From Spirosoma rhododendri (GTDB lineage: Bacteria > Bacteroidota > Bacteroidia > Cytophagales > Spirosomataceae), in assembly GCF_012849055.1 (NCBI RefSeq), contig NZ_CP051677.1, positions 2,494,501-2,558,500 of the forward strand: a DNA stretch of 64,000 nt, written 5' to 3'. How positions within the stretch are numbered: position 1 is the stretch's first letter; each line of letters opens with the position of its first letter. The translations under genes were made by a program, and so were the position numbers. The notes under the pieces are model-generated. The model did not search any database. It was not told the origin of the DNA and saw only the letters and a program-made list of their open reading frames with translations. Below, piece after piece: positions 1 to 9,256 of this stretch.

Positions 1-179
1 ACCGACTGATCGACCGCGTCTTCAAGTTTTTCCTTGGCTTCACCCGCTTTCTCGCGGACTTCCTGCTTGGTTTCGTCGCTGATAATCGGCTTGCGACTGG
101 TCGAATCGCTGTTGTTTTGCGCCAGTGCCGCCACGGATAAACCCGTCAGCAGCAGTGTAGTTGTGAATAGTTTTTTCAT
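1..179 (-). CDS. Small secreted protein, C-terminus cut by window edge
   Basis: The reading frame starts at ATG 179-177 and runs off the left edge, so only about 59 residues are visible. It begins with a Sec signal peptide (MKKLFTTTLLLTGLSVAALA, cleavage before QNNS). A charged, Lys/Glu-rich stretch follows (QEVREKAGEAKEKLEDAVDQ) that looks helical. I do not recognise a family. Its composition resembles the small basic secreted protein at 38917-39210, but the two are not clearly homologous. Periplasmic or outer-membrane localisation is inferred from the signal peptide only. Confidence 0.6.
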   Translation of the reverse strand, partial: MKKLFTTTLLLTGLSVAALAQNNSDSTSRKPIISDETKQEVREKAGEAKEKLEDAVDQS

Positions 180-340
180 CGTCGTTGAGTTCTAAGTCTG
201 TGTAAACCGTTGATATAGGCTATTAACCAGCCAAATCGGATAAGGTTTGTTGAAATCAGTTACTCACCTGAGAATAATACAAAATCACCCGTTTGCTGTT
301 GACAAAAAGCAAACGGGTGCCCGGAAAAAGACTATTGCGT

Positions 341-1423
341 CTATCGACTATTGCTCAAATAATTGATGAGGTTCTGGACCTGTTCGGCCGATGTGGCCGG
401 GAAATTGGCGATGCGAATCTGCGAATTCTTCTGCGCGCCGTAGCCGCTGCCAATCACCATACCCGCCGTTTTCGCTTCGGCAATGATTTCTGCCGACGGC
501 TTTTTCGTGTCTGCTACGATTACCGTCTGCGACCGGTGCCGCTCTTCTTTCACGAATGGGCTGTACAGATCCGAATCCTCCAGAAACTTGTACACCATTT
601 TGGCTTTCTCCTCGGTCTGCTTCCGAATGGTACCGACACCGATCTTGTTGAAATCTTCCGCGATTTTGCCCAGCGCGTAGATGTACAGCACGTTGGGCGT
701 AGCGGGGGTTTCAAAGTCCTTGTAGTGCTTCCACAACGTCGGTAAGGTGTGATGCGCACCGATTGTCAGGTTCTCGTACTGCTGCAACCGGGTCGCTTTT
801 TCCAGACACGCCTGATTCGCGATCCAGACGCCCAGGCCAGCGGGCATACCGAAGGCTTTCTGCACCGAGAAAAAGGCCGAGTCGATCAGTGTATAGTCGA
901 GGTCAGGGTAGGGGGCCGACGAGACCATGTCGACACAGAATAGCTTCTTCGGGTACTTTTTCTTCAGCTTGTGCATGTCGGCCACGCGCATCTGCACGCC
1001 CGACGACGTTTCGTTGTGCGTCATGCACACCAGTTCCGCGTATTCAGGCACCTCAATGTCTGCCGCGTCGAAGCCTTCGCCAAAGGGTTTTTCCAGCTTG
1101 TGGGCAAACTTCCGCAGCGATCCGGCATAGTCGTAGAACTTCTGCGAAAACGACCCATTCACCAAATGGAAACTTTCGTGTTCGACGCAGTTGAACAGCA
1201 GCCGTTCCCACACTTCCGACGCCGACCCCGTGAAGAAAATTGCGTGCGTTTTCGGGATGTTCAGCAGCGTCCGCAGTTGCTCGTCGGTGAATTTGTAAAT
1301 GTCCCGAAACGCCTGACTGCGGTGCGAAATCGACCCGAGCTGCTTATCGAAAGCCGTTTGGATGTGTTGCTGAAACGTCGGATACAACTCAGCCGGCCCC
1401 GGCGTGAAGTAGGTGTTTTTCAT
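341..1423 (-). CDS. serC: Class V aminotransferase, probable phosphoserine aminotransferase
   Basis: A PLP-dependent class V aminotransferase of 360 residues, expected to convert 3-phosphohydroxypyruvate and glutamate to phosphoserine. The N-terminus MKNTYFTPGPAELYP is the usual FTPGPA opening of the family. The Schiff-base lysine lies in SVQKAFG, and SGYGAQKNSQIRIANFP near the end is a typical small-domain signature. An in-frame ATG 63 nt upstream would add residues encoded by an intergenic hairpin, so I start at 1423. The gene follows the serB-serA fusion at 1513-3417 on the same strand, which supports a serine role over alanine-glyoxylate transamination. The hairpin at 1435-1508 lies in the 90-nt gap between the two. 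Confidence 0.85.
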   Translation of the reverse strand: MKNTYFTPGPAELYPTFQQHIQTAFDKQLGSISHRSQAFRDIYKFTDEQLRTLLNIPKTHAIFFTGSASEVWERLLFNCVEHESFHLVNGSFSQKFYDYAGSLRKFAHKLEKPFGEGFDAADIEVPEYAELVCMTHNETSSGVQMRVADMHKLKKKYPKKLFCVDMVSSAPYPDLDYTLIDSAFFSVQKAFGMPAGLGVWIANQACLEKATRLQQYENLTIGAHHTLPTLWKHYKDFETPATPNVLYIYALGKIAEDFNKIGVGTIRKQTEEKAKMVYKFLEDSDLYSPFVKEERHRSQTVIVADTKKPSAEIIAEAKTAGMVIGSGYGAQKNSQIRIANFPATSAEQVQNLINYLSNSR

Positions 1424-1434
1424 AAGCAATGAGT

Positions 1435-1508
1435 GAATGATTGAGTGATAGAATGATTGAATGGTGGCGTGCGTCAGCCTATTCAATCATTCTATCACTC
1501 AATCATTC
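1435..1508. repeat. Intergenic hairpin, ATGATTGA family (perfect 28-bp arms)
   Basis: The arms at 1435-1462 and 1481-1508 are perfect inverted complements of 28 nt around an 18-nt spacer. Each arm has an 8-nt internal period (ATGATTGA / GTGATAGA / ATGATTGA). There is no T-run after the hairpin on the serC-reading strand, so it is not a classical terminator. A single arm of the same family recurs at 53124-53152. Confidence 0.85.
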
Positions 1509-1512
1509 AACA

Positions 1513-3417
1513 TTAATAAAGTAGTCTGAACTTGATCGTGTTGTCGATGCCTTTCAGTTCCTGTACAACCTCGTCGGCGTATTCTTTGGCGACGTCGGTG
1601 ATGACGTAGCCGATTTGCTCGTTGGTTTTCAGGTACTGACCGTGGATGTTGATGTGGTACTTGGCGAAGATGTTGTTCATCCTGGCCAGAATGCCCGGCA
1701 CGTTGGCGTGGATGTGGAGCAGACGGTGTGAATTTTTCAGCAGCGGCAGTTGCAGTTCGGGGAAGTTGACACTGCCGTAGGTACTGCCGTTGTTGATGTA
1801 TTCGAGCAGTTTTGCCGGTACGAAATTGCCAATGTTGGCCTGCGCTTCCTCGGTGCTGCCGCCGATGTGGGGCGTCAGAATCACGTTGGGTAGGTCGCGC
1901 AGTTCGCTCATAAACTCCTCGTTGTTGGTCTTCGGCTCCTGCGGGAACACGTCGACACCCGTACCGATGACCTTGCCCTGCTTGATGGCGTTGACCAGCG
2001 CGGGAATGTCGACGATGTGCCCGCGCGACAGGTTCAGGAAGATAACGCCCTGCTTCATCAGACCGAACTCGCGTTCGCCGATCAGGTTTTTGTTTTCCTT
2101 GCGTCCATCGGTGTGCAGGCTGATGATGTCAGAAACGGCCAGCAGTTCGTCCAGCGTCTTGCATTTGCGGGTATTCCCCAAGGCCAGCTTGTCGACAATG
2201 TCGTAGAAGTACACTTCCATGCCCAGCGCTTCGGCCACCACCGATAGCTGCGTACCGATGTTGCCGTAGCCAACCAGACCGAGCTTTTTACCGCGTACCT
2301 CGTAGCTGTTCTTTGCTGATTTGTCCCAGTCGCCCCGATGCATCGAATTGCTTTTCGGCACGATACCCCGGATCAGCATGATGATTTCGCCAATCGCCAG
2401 TTCGACCACCGAGCGGGTGTTGCTGTAGGGCGCGTTGAACACGGCCACCCCGCGTTCGGTGCAGGCCGTCAGGTCGATCTGGTTGGTACCGATGCAGAAC
2501 GCACCGACGGTCATTAGCTTGTTGGCGTGTTCGAGGACGCGGGCCGTGACGTTGGTTTTCGAGCGAATACCCAGAATCGATACGTCGCGGATGGCTTCGA
2601 TCAGCTCGTCTTCGTCCAGCGCGCCTTTGCGGATTTCGACGTTAAAGCCTTCCTGCTCGAACAATTGCACCGCCACCGGGTGAACGTTCTCCAGCAGCAG
2701 GACCTTGATCCGGCTCTTGGGGTACGATTGGCTGCGGCTCAGGTTGTTGTGGTACAGAAATTCGTCGAGCGACGGGGCCGTAAAATCCGCTTTTTCGACC
2801 ACGCGTGGGCGCAGCACGTTTTCGGTAAAGGCGTAAAAACGGGCTGCGGCACCCGACTCCCGAATCTCGTAATCGGTATAGCCATCGCCGATGACGTAGA
2901 CTTCGCCGTCGAGTTGCAGGCTACGAATTACCTGCGGCTTTCCTCCGTTGGCTGATAGCGGGTTGGTCCGGTCAAAATCAACAATGTTACCCGCTTCGTC
3001 GTAGACAAACGTGTTGGCCAGCACATGATCGGCTTTAATGCCCAGCGAGGCTACGACCGGTACGATGAACTCGCGGAAACCGTTCGAGACGATATAAATG
3101 TGGTCAGCATTTTCGACCAGAAACTCCTTGTTGCGCTGAAACGAATCCGAGATTTTACCCGACAGCGTTTCGATCAGGGCCGGAAGTTGATCGCGGTGGG
3201 CGCGGAGCAGTTTCAGCCGCAGTTCGAGCGATTCGGTAAACGACAGTTCGCCCGCCATACCCCGGTCGGTAATGGTCTTGATCTGATTTAGGGCGTCGTC
3301 GCGGTCGGGCCGGCCAACGAGTGAGATTTCGCCCAGCACGTCGAGAGCCTCGACCTTTGTGAAAGTGCTGTCGAAATCGATGACGAAAAACGTCTGTTCT
3401 GGTGTCTTGGTAAGCAT
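1513..3417 (-). CDS. serA: Fused phosphoserine phosphatase / 3-phosphoglycerate dehydrogenase
   Basis: A 634-residue protein joining two serine-pathway enzymes. Residues 1 to about 220 form a HAD-IB phosphatase with nucleophile motif DFDST at 14-18, IVSNGF and GDGYTDYE, as in SerB. From about residue 230 it is a D-3-phosphoglycerate dehydrogenase: GIRSKT substrate loop, Rossmann motif GYGNIG, and catalytic His in TPHIGGST. A C-terminal ACT-like domain of about 70 residues (HIHANVPGILARMNNIF) is the likely serine-binding regulatory site. Start ATG 3417-3415 is preferred over an upstream in-frame ATG at 3459 because MLTKTPEQTFFVIDFDST begins the HAD domain directly. With serC downstream, one locus supplies all three steps from 3-phosphoglycerate to serine. 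Confidence 0.9.
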   Translation of the reverse strand: MLTKTPEQTFFVIDFDSTFTKVEALDVLGEISLVGRPDRDDALNQIKTITDRGMAGELSFTESLELRLKLLRAHRDQLPALIETLSGKISDSFQRNKEFLVENADHIYIVSNGFREFIVPVVASLGIKADHVLANTFVYDEAGNIVDFDRTNPLSANGGKPQVIRSLQLDGEVYVIGDGYTDYEIRESGAAARFYAFTENVLRPRVVEKADFTAPSLDEFLYHNNLSRSQSYPKSRIKVLLLENVHPVAVQLFEQEGFNVEIRKGALDEDELIEAIRDVSILGIRSKTNVTARVLEHANKLMTVGAFCIGTNQIDLTACTERGVAVFNAPYSNTRSVVELAIGEIIMLIRGIVPKSNSMHRGDWDKSAKNSYEVRGKKLGLVGYGNIGTQLSVVAEALGMEVYFYDIVDKLALGNTRKCKTLDELLAVSDIISLHTDGRKENKNLIGEREFGLMKQGVIFLNLSRGHIVDIPALVNAIKQGKVIGTGVDVFPQEPKTNNEEFMSELRDLPNVILTPHIGGSTEEAQANIGNFVPAKLLEYINNGSTYGSVNFPELQLPLLKNSHRLLHIHANVPGILARMNNIFAKYHINIHGQYLKTNEQIGYVITDVAKEYADEVVQELKGIDNTIKFRLLY

Positions 3418-3479
3418 ATAGATAAACCCGGCTTTACAGGCGGGCCGATAACAGTTCACTACTAAATCTCCGACCTTAC

Positions 3480-4514
3480 TCAGTCGAAGGGTTGTGTCAA
3501 AAATTCCAGCGCCCGCCGTTCCGACCAGTACGTACCGTTGATGCCGCCCGTTTTGGCCGGGAAGCCGCAGTGACCGCCCTGTTCGGGAAACTCCATCCAG
3601 ACGTTAGCCAGTTCCCGCGCCATCGACTCCGGGTAGCAGGTCGGCGACAGAAACGGGTCGTTCCGGGCGTTGACGATCAGCGTCGGAACGGCAATGCCGG
3701 GTATGTACTGGAGCGAACTACTGCGGGTGTAATAGTCGGTGGCGTCGCGAAAACCGTTCATCGGGGCAGTAAATACCTCGTCGAACTGCCGCACCCGGCG
3801 CGATTGCATAACCGCATCGAGGGGAAAGACGCCCGGCATTACAGCCGCTTTGCGCGCTACTTTGGCGTTGAGCGACCGGCTGAACCGGCGGTTATAAATC
3901 AGGCTGTCCCACTGCTCCAGTCGGTCCGACGAGCCAATCAGGTCGAGCGGTACCGAGAAGACGACCGCCCGCCGAATGGCCGGGTCGATCGCCGTACTTC
4001 GTTCGCCAAGGTATTTAAGCGTAATACTGCCTCCGGCCGAAAAGCCAGCCAGGTGCAGCGACGTGTAGCCTTTGGCCAGCGCGTGGGTGATGATGAAGTG
4101 CAGGTCATCGGTGTCGCCGAGGTGGTAGAACCGCTGCTGCCGGTTGAGGTCGCCCCCGCACGAACGGTAATGCCACGCCAGACAGTCGAAGCCGTTTTGG
4201 CTCAGGTGCCGCGCCATGCCCGCCAGATACGTACTCCCCGAACTTCCTTCCAGTCCGTGTGTCAGGATAACCAGTTGCCGCTCAGCCAGTGGCTTCGGGG
4301 CAGGCGGGGAAATCCAGTCGAGGTCCAGAAAATCGTCGTCGGGTGTTTCGACTCGCTCACGGACGTACTCGACCGACACCTTCCGAAACAGCGACGGAAC
4401 AATCGTTTGCAAATGACCATTCCACAAAAGGGCGGGTGGCCGGTACGTCGACGGGGCAATCAGCGGCATTGAACGGGACGCAGATGACTCAATGGACGAA
4501 GGTACAGGTTTCAA
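3480..4514 (-). CDS. Alpha/beta hydrolase, YheT/COG0429 type
   Basis: A 344-residue alpha/beta-hydrolase. The opening after a short leader (YRPPALLWNGHLQTIVPSLF) is the diagnostic start of the YheT/ABHD1-3 group. The nucleophile elbow is AGFSAGG, the probable acid is the Asp in NARNDPF, and the His is in GGHCGF. There is no signal peptide, so it is probably cytoplasmic or peripheral at the membrane. Substrate is unknown; family members are esterase- or lipase-like. An internal ATG at 4469-4467 (MPLIAPSTYRPP) is an equally good start and would remove 15 residues with no family support. The gene ends 60 nt before the serA start. Confidence 0.85.
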   Translation of the reverse strand: MKPVPSSIESSASRSMPLIAPSTYRPPALLWNGHLQTIVPSLFRKVSVEYVRERVETPDDDFLDLDWISPPAPKPLAERQLVILTHGLEGSSGSTYLAGMARHLSQNGFDCLAWHYRSCGGDLNRQQRFYHLGDTDDLHFIITHALAKGYTSLHLAGFSAGGSITLKYLGERSTAIDPAIRRAVVFSVPLDLIGSSDRLEQWDSLIYNRRFSRSLNAKVARKAAVMPGVFPLDAVMQSRRVRQFDEVFTAPMNGFRDATDYYTRSSSLQYIPGIAVPTLIVNARNDPFLSPTCYPESMARELANVWMEFPEQGGHCGFPAKTGGINGTYWSERRALEFLTQPFD

Positions 4515-4784
4515 AGGGCTTACGTAGAATCGCTATTCTGTATATCGTAAAAATTATATAGTTAATTGGTAAAGTGTTAGACGTGTTCGCTTTCGCATCG
4601 AGTCGATTGACGGCTCGACCCAGCTAATGGTGTCATCAGCACACATTAATGAAATAACTACCTAATGAAGCAGGATATTATTAAAAACATAATTATATAA
4701 ATTATGAGTATAACGAAAAGAATAGTGACTTACGCAGTAAGCTGAAAATCAGACCAGATCAAATGATCTACCAGCTTGTCTGTT
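4515..4784. other. Divergent intergenic region, AT-rich
   Basis: A 270-nt spacer between the divergently transcribed hydrolase and the GH10 xylanase. The part from about 4640 to 4735 is strongly AT-rich compared with the surroundings and is the likely place for the xylanase promoter. I found no convincing TTG-N19-TAnnTTTG pair on either strand. Confidence 0.4.
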
Positions 4785-7700
4785 ATGAGGAAAAACTACC
4801 TTTTTATCGTGCTGTGCGCGTTGCTGCTGTCGGGTATTTCTCCGCTTCTTGCGCAACAAAACCTTATTCCTAACCCGGGTTTTGAGTCTGGCACCGGCGA
4901 CGTGTTTACCAACTGGACCAAAGCCAATGGGGCGGCTTATCTGACGGCGACCACCGCAGCCGCCGAAGTTCACGGCGGAACGCGTGCGCTGAAGTCGGCG
5001 GGGCCGGGCTTTGCCGGTCAGCAGTATCAGGTGCAGATGCTGAGCGATCTGATAAACATGACCGTCGGCACGTCGTACACGTTTAAAATCTGGGTCAAAG
5101 CCGCTACGGCGGGTGGTACGGTACGCTTCTCAACCCAGCCCAGCCCGCTCTATGGCCCCGATACCCCCGTACCGGCAGGCGTGTGGACGCAACTGTCTTG
5201 GACGTTTACGGCCACCGTAGCCCAAACCCGCATCGCGCTGGATCTGGGGCAGAGCAACGTCGTTTATTATCTGGACGATATGGAAATGCTGGGCGCTGTC
5301 GTCACTACGCCCGCGCCCGCAAACCTGACCAACTACCTGCCTAACCCCAGTTTTGAAGACGGTACGGGCAGCACCTTTACGAACTGGACGGCCCTCAACG
5401 GGGCTGGCTCGTTTTCGGAAACGACGAACCCCGCCGAGGTGAAAGTGGGTGCGAGAGCCTTGAAAGTAGTGTCGGCAACCCCCGGCAACGCCTACGAGGT
5501 GCAGTTTGCCAGCCCGTTTCTCAATACGCCGGTTGGCAAACGGTTTCGGTTCAGCATCTACATCAAAGCGGCCGTAGCCGGGGGCATGGTCAGGCTGTCG
5601 ACGATTTCGCCTTTGGCTAACTACGGGGCGTATGCCTATTCGACTACCACCAGCATTGGTACCGACTGGCAACAGCTGACGCTCGATTTTACACCGGTAG
5701 AACCCACCACGCGGGTCGCCATCGATATGGGAACGAGTGCCGCCACTTATTTCGTGGACGACATGAGACTGACGTCGACTGATGCGCTGTTGATCGGAAA
5801 CGGCGGGTTTGAAACCGGGCTGGGCGATAACTTTACGAACTGGACCAAACAGAACGGCGCGTCGTTTCTGACGGCAACGACCACCGAAACCCACTCGGGT
5901 AGCCGGGCGCTCCGGGCCGAAGTAACGGGTACGCAGGCCAACGCCGGACAGGCCTATTCTGTCCAGCTTATCAACGACGCGGCTACGACGGTGGTCGGAA
6001 CGCAGTACACGTTCTCGATCTGGGCCAAAGCCACTACCGCCGGTAGTACGATCCGCTTCTCGACCCAGCCCAGCCCCCAATACGGACCCGATACGCCCGT
6101 TCCGACCACCTGGACCAAACTGAGCTGGACGTTTACCGCCAACAGTACCCAAACCCAACTGGTGCTCGATCTGGGCAAAAACACGAACGTTTATTACCTC
6201 GACGATGCTGACATCAGCACGGCCGTTATCAACCTCGTCAGCAATGGCAGCTTTGAGCAGGGTGGTCCCGGCAACAACTTCACCAACTGGTCGAAGTACA
6301 ACGGCGCAGCCAACATGACCGAAACCACCGTTCCCGCCGAAGTGAACGAAGGGAGCCGGGCGGTGAAGGTAATCAACACGGCTGCCGGGCAACCGTACAG
6401 CGTGCAACTGGTGAGTGATCCGATGAGCCTCAGTGCCGGGAAAAACTACACCGCTACGGTCTATGTGCGCTCGAATACGGGTGGAGAAGTCATCCGGTTT
6501 TCGACCAACGCTACTGCCGGGGCTCAGTACGGGCCCGACTTCACCACCACGACGGCCTGGAAAGCGATGACCTGGACCTTTACGGCCAACGACCCCAGCA
6601 CCCGGATTGTGCTGGACATGGGTACAAGCGCCGGTACGTTCTTCGTCGATAACGTGACGGTGGTGGGGGCCGACGACTGCGCGGTTAAATATCAGGTACC
6701 CGCCAGTCAGACACCGATTGCCACGGGGAAAAACAAATTCCTTGGGTCGGCTTACAGCACCCCCAGATACCAAACTTCGATAAGTATTTCAACCAGGTAA
6801 CGCCCGAAAACGCGGGCAAATGGGGTAGTATCGAAGGAACCCAGGGTGTTTATAATTTCACCGAAGTCGATCAGGCGCGTGCGTTTGCTAAGCAACGTGG
6901 GTTTCCCTTCCGGTTTCACGTGCTCGTCTGGGGTGCCCAGCAGCCAACCTGGCTGAAACCCCTCAGCGACGCGCAAAAGGTGCAGAAGCTGAAAGCCTGG
7001 TTTCAGGCCGTTGCCAATCACTACGATGGCAGTTCGGATGCACGGGCTCGGCTGGAATATATCGAAGTAGCCAACGAAACGCTCAACGATCCGCCAAACA
7101 ACGAAGGCGCCAACGTCAACGATCCGGCCAGTGGCGACTATGTTAACGCGCTGAAATCGCTGAACGCGGAACTGGGCACCACGCCCGGCCGCTTCGACTG
7201 GGTAATTAACAGCTTCAAGCTGGCTCGCAAATACTTCCCCTGCGAAACCAAGCTGGTGCTCAACGAGTACAACGCCGAAACCATACTGGCCGACGACTAC
7301 GTAACGCTGGTCAACCTGTTGAAGGCCGATAATCTGCTGGACGTCGTGGGGTTGCAGGCGCACTCATTCTCGACCCGGAAATACAATGCCAGCCAGAGTT
7401 TCGCCGACCATACCAACTACCTGCGGACACAGCTGGATAAAATTGCCGCTACCAAGCTGCCGATCATGATTACCGAACTGGATATCGACGGCAACGTAGA
7501 CAGCACCTACACGGTCACAACCAACGTAGCCGTGAAGCAGGCGTTCCAGAAGTCGGAGTATCAGCGCATTTTTGGCCTGTACTGGAATCACCCATCGGTT
7601 ATCGGCATCACGCTGTGGGGGTACCTGACAGGCCACTGGCGCACGACCGAGGAAGCGTTTCTGGTCGATGCCTGTAGCGGGCAGGAGAAGCCGGCCCTTC

Positions 7701-9175
7701 GGGATTATCTGAACAACACGCTCAACAATAATCCCAGCAGCGTTCGGGCGTCCGGTAACCCGGCGCTGGGTATGAGCTTCGTCCCCAAGATCTGCGGTAT
7801 TCCTCAAACGGCTCAGTACGCGTGTACCAGCGATGTGCCTGTGGCCAGTACGGCCACGATCACGGCATCGGCCGTCAACTGCCCCGGTACGGTCAACGTT
7901 ACCGTCAGTGACGTGACGACGCCCGCCAACCCGACAGCCGGTACGTCGTACACCATCGTCCGGACCTGGACCGTTACTGATGCCTGTGGCAACACACGGA
8001 CGGCCACGCAGCAAATTGTGGTGACGGGTACCTGCTCGCCCACGACTACGACCTGCGGTAGCCCGACGGCAACGCTGGGTCAGCCGCTGAACCTCGTTGC
8101 ACCAACGTACAGCTGCACTACGAGAGAATTTAAGTTCAACACGACGGGCGGAGATGGTTCGCCAATTACCTTCTCGGCGGTTGGTATCTCGGTGCCGTCG
8201 ACAAACTGCCTGGCGATGGTCGATGCCGGTATAGCGGAGGATATTCGGGAGCAGAAGCCGAACGTACAGCCGATTACTCTGACGGCTACGCAGAACGGTG
8301 TCACGGTAACGTATTCGTGGAATGCGTTAGGGGCCTGTGGTACTACCCCGGTTACCCCAGTCGGCAGTCTGACGCTGATTGCTCCTGACTACAATTGTTC
8401 GACGGGGTCCTTTCTGTTCAGAACGAGTGGGGGCAACAGTTCACCGATCGAGTACATGGCCATTGGCATCACCGGCTGGACGACCAACCCCAACCAGTTT
8501 GTCGATGCTGAAATACGCACGGCTGCCGATGCTCAGCCGCTGACGCTACGGGCCCGCCAGAATGGTGTCGAGGTGACCTACGTATGGAACATTCGGGCCC
8601 AGTGCCCGGTGGGGGGAACGCAGACGCCAACGACTGTTGGAGCACTTCAATTCGTTGCGCCCGACTACAACTGTTCGACCGGTGCGTTTGTCTTCAAGAC
8701 AAGCGGAGGTAACAGTTCGCCAATCGAGTACATGGCTATCGGCATCACCGGCTGGACGACCAACCCCAACCAGTTTGTCGATGCCGAACTGCGCACGGCT
8801 GCCGATGCCCAGCCCCTGACGCTACACGCCCGGCAGAACGGTGTCGAGGTGACCTATGTGTGGAACATTCGGGCTCAGTGCCCGGTAGGTGGTCGTGTTG
8901 GGGCTATGGCGGAACCGTCGGCCAGTCTGGGAGCGAGCGTTCAGCCCAACCCAATTGACGACGAGTTTGTGCTGAGTCTCGACGGGATGGCTAATTCGTC
9001 GGTACAGCTCCTGTTGACCGATATCACGAGTCGGCCCGTTCTGAGCCAGACTGAGCAGGTGACCGCCAACCACCATGAGGTGCGGCTGCGGCTGGGCAAC
9101 CGCCCGTCTGGAGTATATCTCCTGCGAGTTGCCAGCCCCGGAAAGGTGCAGAGCCTGCGTCTGTTGAAGAAGTAG
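4785..9175 (+). pseudogene. Modular GH10 endo-xylanase with four CBM4/9 domains and T9SS tail, one frameshift
   Basis: Two reading frames (4785-6800 and one ending at 9175) form a single protein of about 1460 residues if one C is restored in the C5 run at 6760-6764: KFLGSAYSTP is then followed by the GH10 strand reading NFDKYFNQVTPENAGKWG. Order: signal peptide (MRKNYLFIVLCALLLSG), four CBM4/9-like modules of about 150 residues (about 4860-6670), GH10 barrel (about 6690-7740) with acid/base Glu in VANETLND (codon 7076) and nucleophile Glu in ITELDID (7475), an Ig-like segment with VTDACGNT, three 90-residue repeats (8050-8893), and a T9SS type A sorting domain ending RLLKK. Expected role: surface or secreted xylan hydrolysis. 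Start ATG 4785 is preferred over TTG 4776. Whether the shift is real or a sequencing error cannot be told here; every domain is otherwise intact. Confidence 0.85.
8350..8893 (+). repeat. Tandem duplication of a 90-residue module in the xylanase
   Basis: Two adjacent units (about 8350-8621 and 8625-8893) are nearly identical in DNA and protein, sharing YMAIGITGWTTNPNQFVDAE and NGVEVTYVWNIRAQCPVGG. A third, older and divergent copy lies at about 8050-8340 (YSCTTREFKFNTTGG). They sit between the catalytic domain and the sorting tail and are probably spacer or binding modules. The near identity of the last two suggests a recent duplication. Confidence 0.8.
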
Positions 9176-9198
9176 CCCGGCGATTCCGTCCGTGGACA

Positions 9199-9240
9199 AA
9201 AACAGAAAAAGCCGGGAGCAGTCCCGGCTTTTTCTGTTTT
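9199..9240. terminator. Bidirectional terminator
   Basis: A perfect 19-bp stem (9199-9217 with 9222-9240), loop GCAG, flanked by A and T runs. It lies between the convergent xylanase and acyl-CoA dehydrogenase genes and can serve both. Confidence 0.85.
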
Positions 9241-9256
9241 CATTCGATCTGACTGG

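Noticed and set aside
1424..1486. Upstream ATG extending serC
   Set aside because: The extra residues come from the intergenic hairpin, and FTPGPA starts the family directly after ATG 1423.
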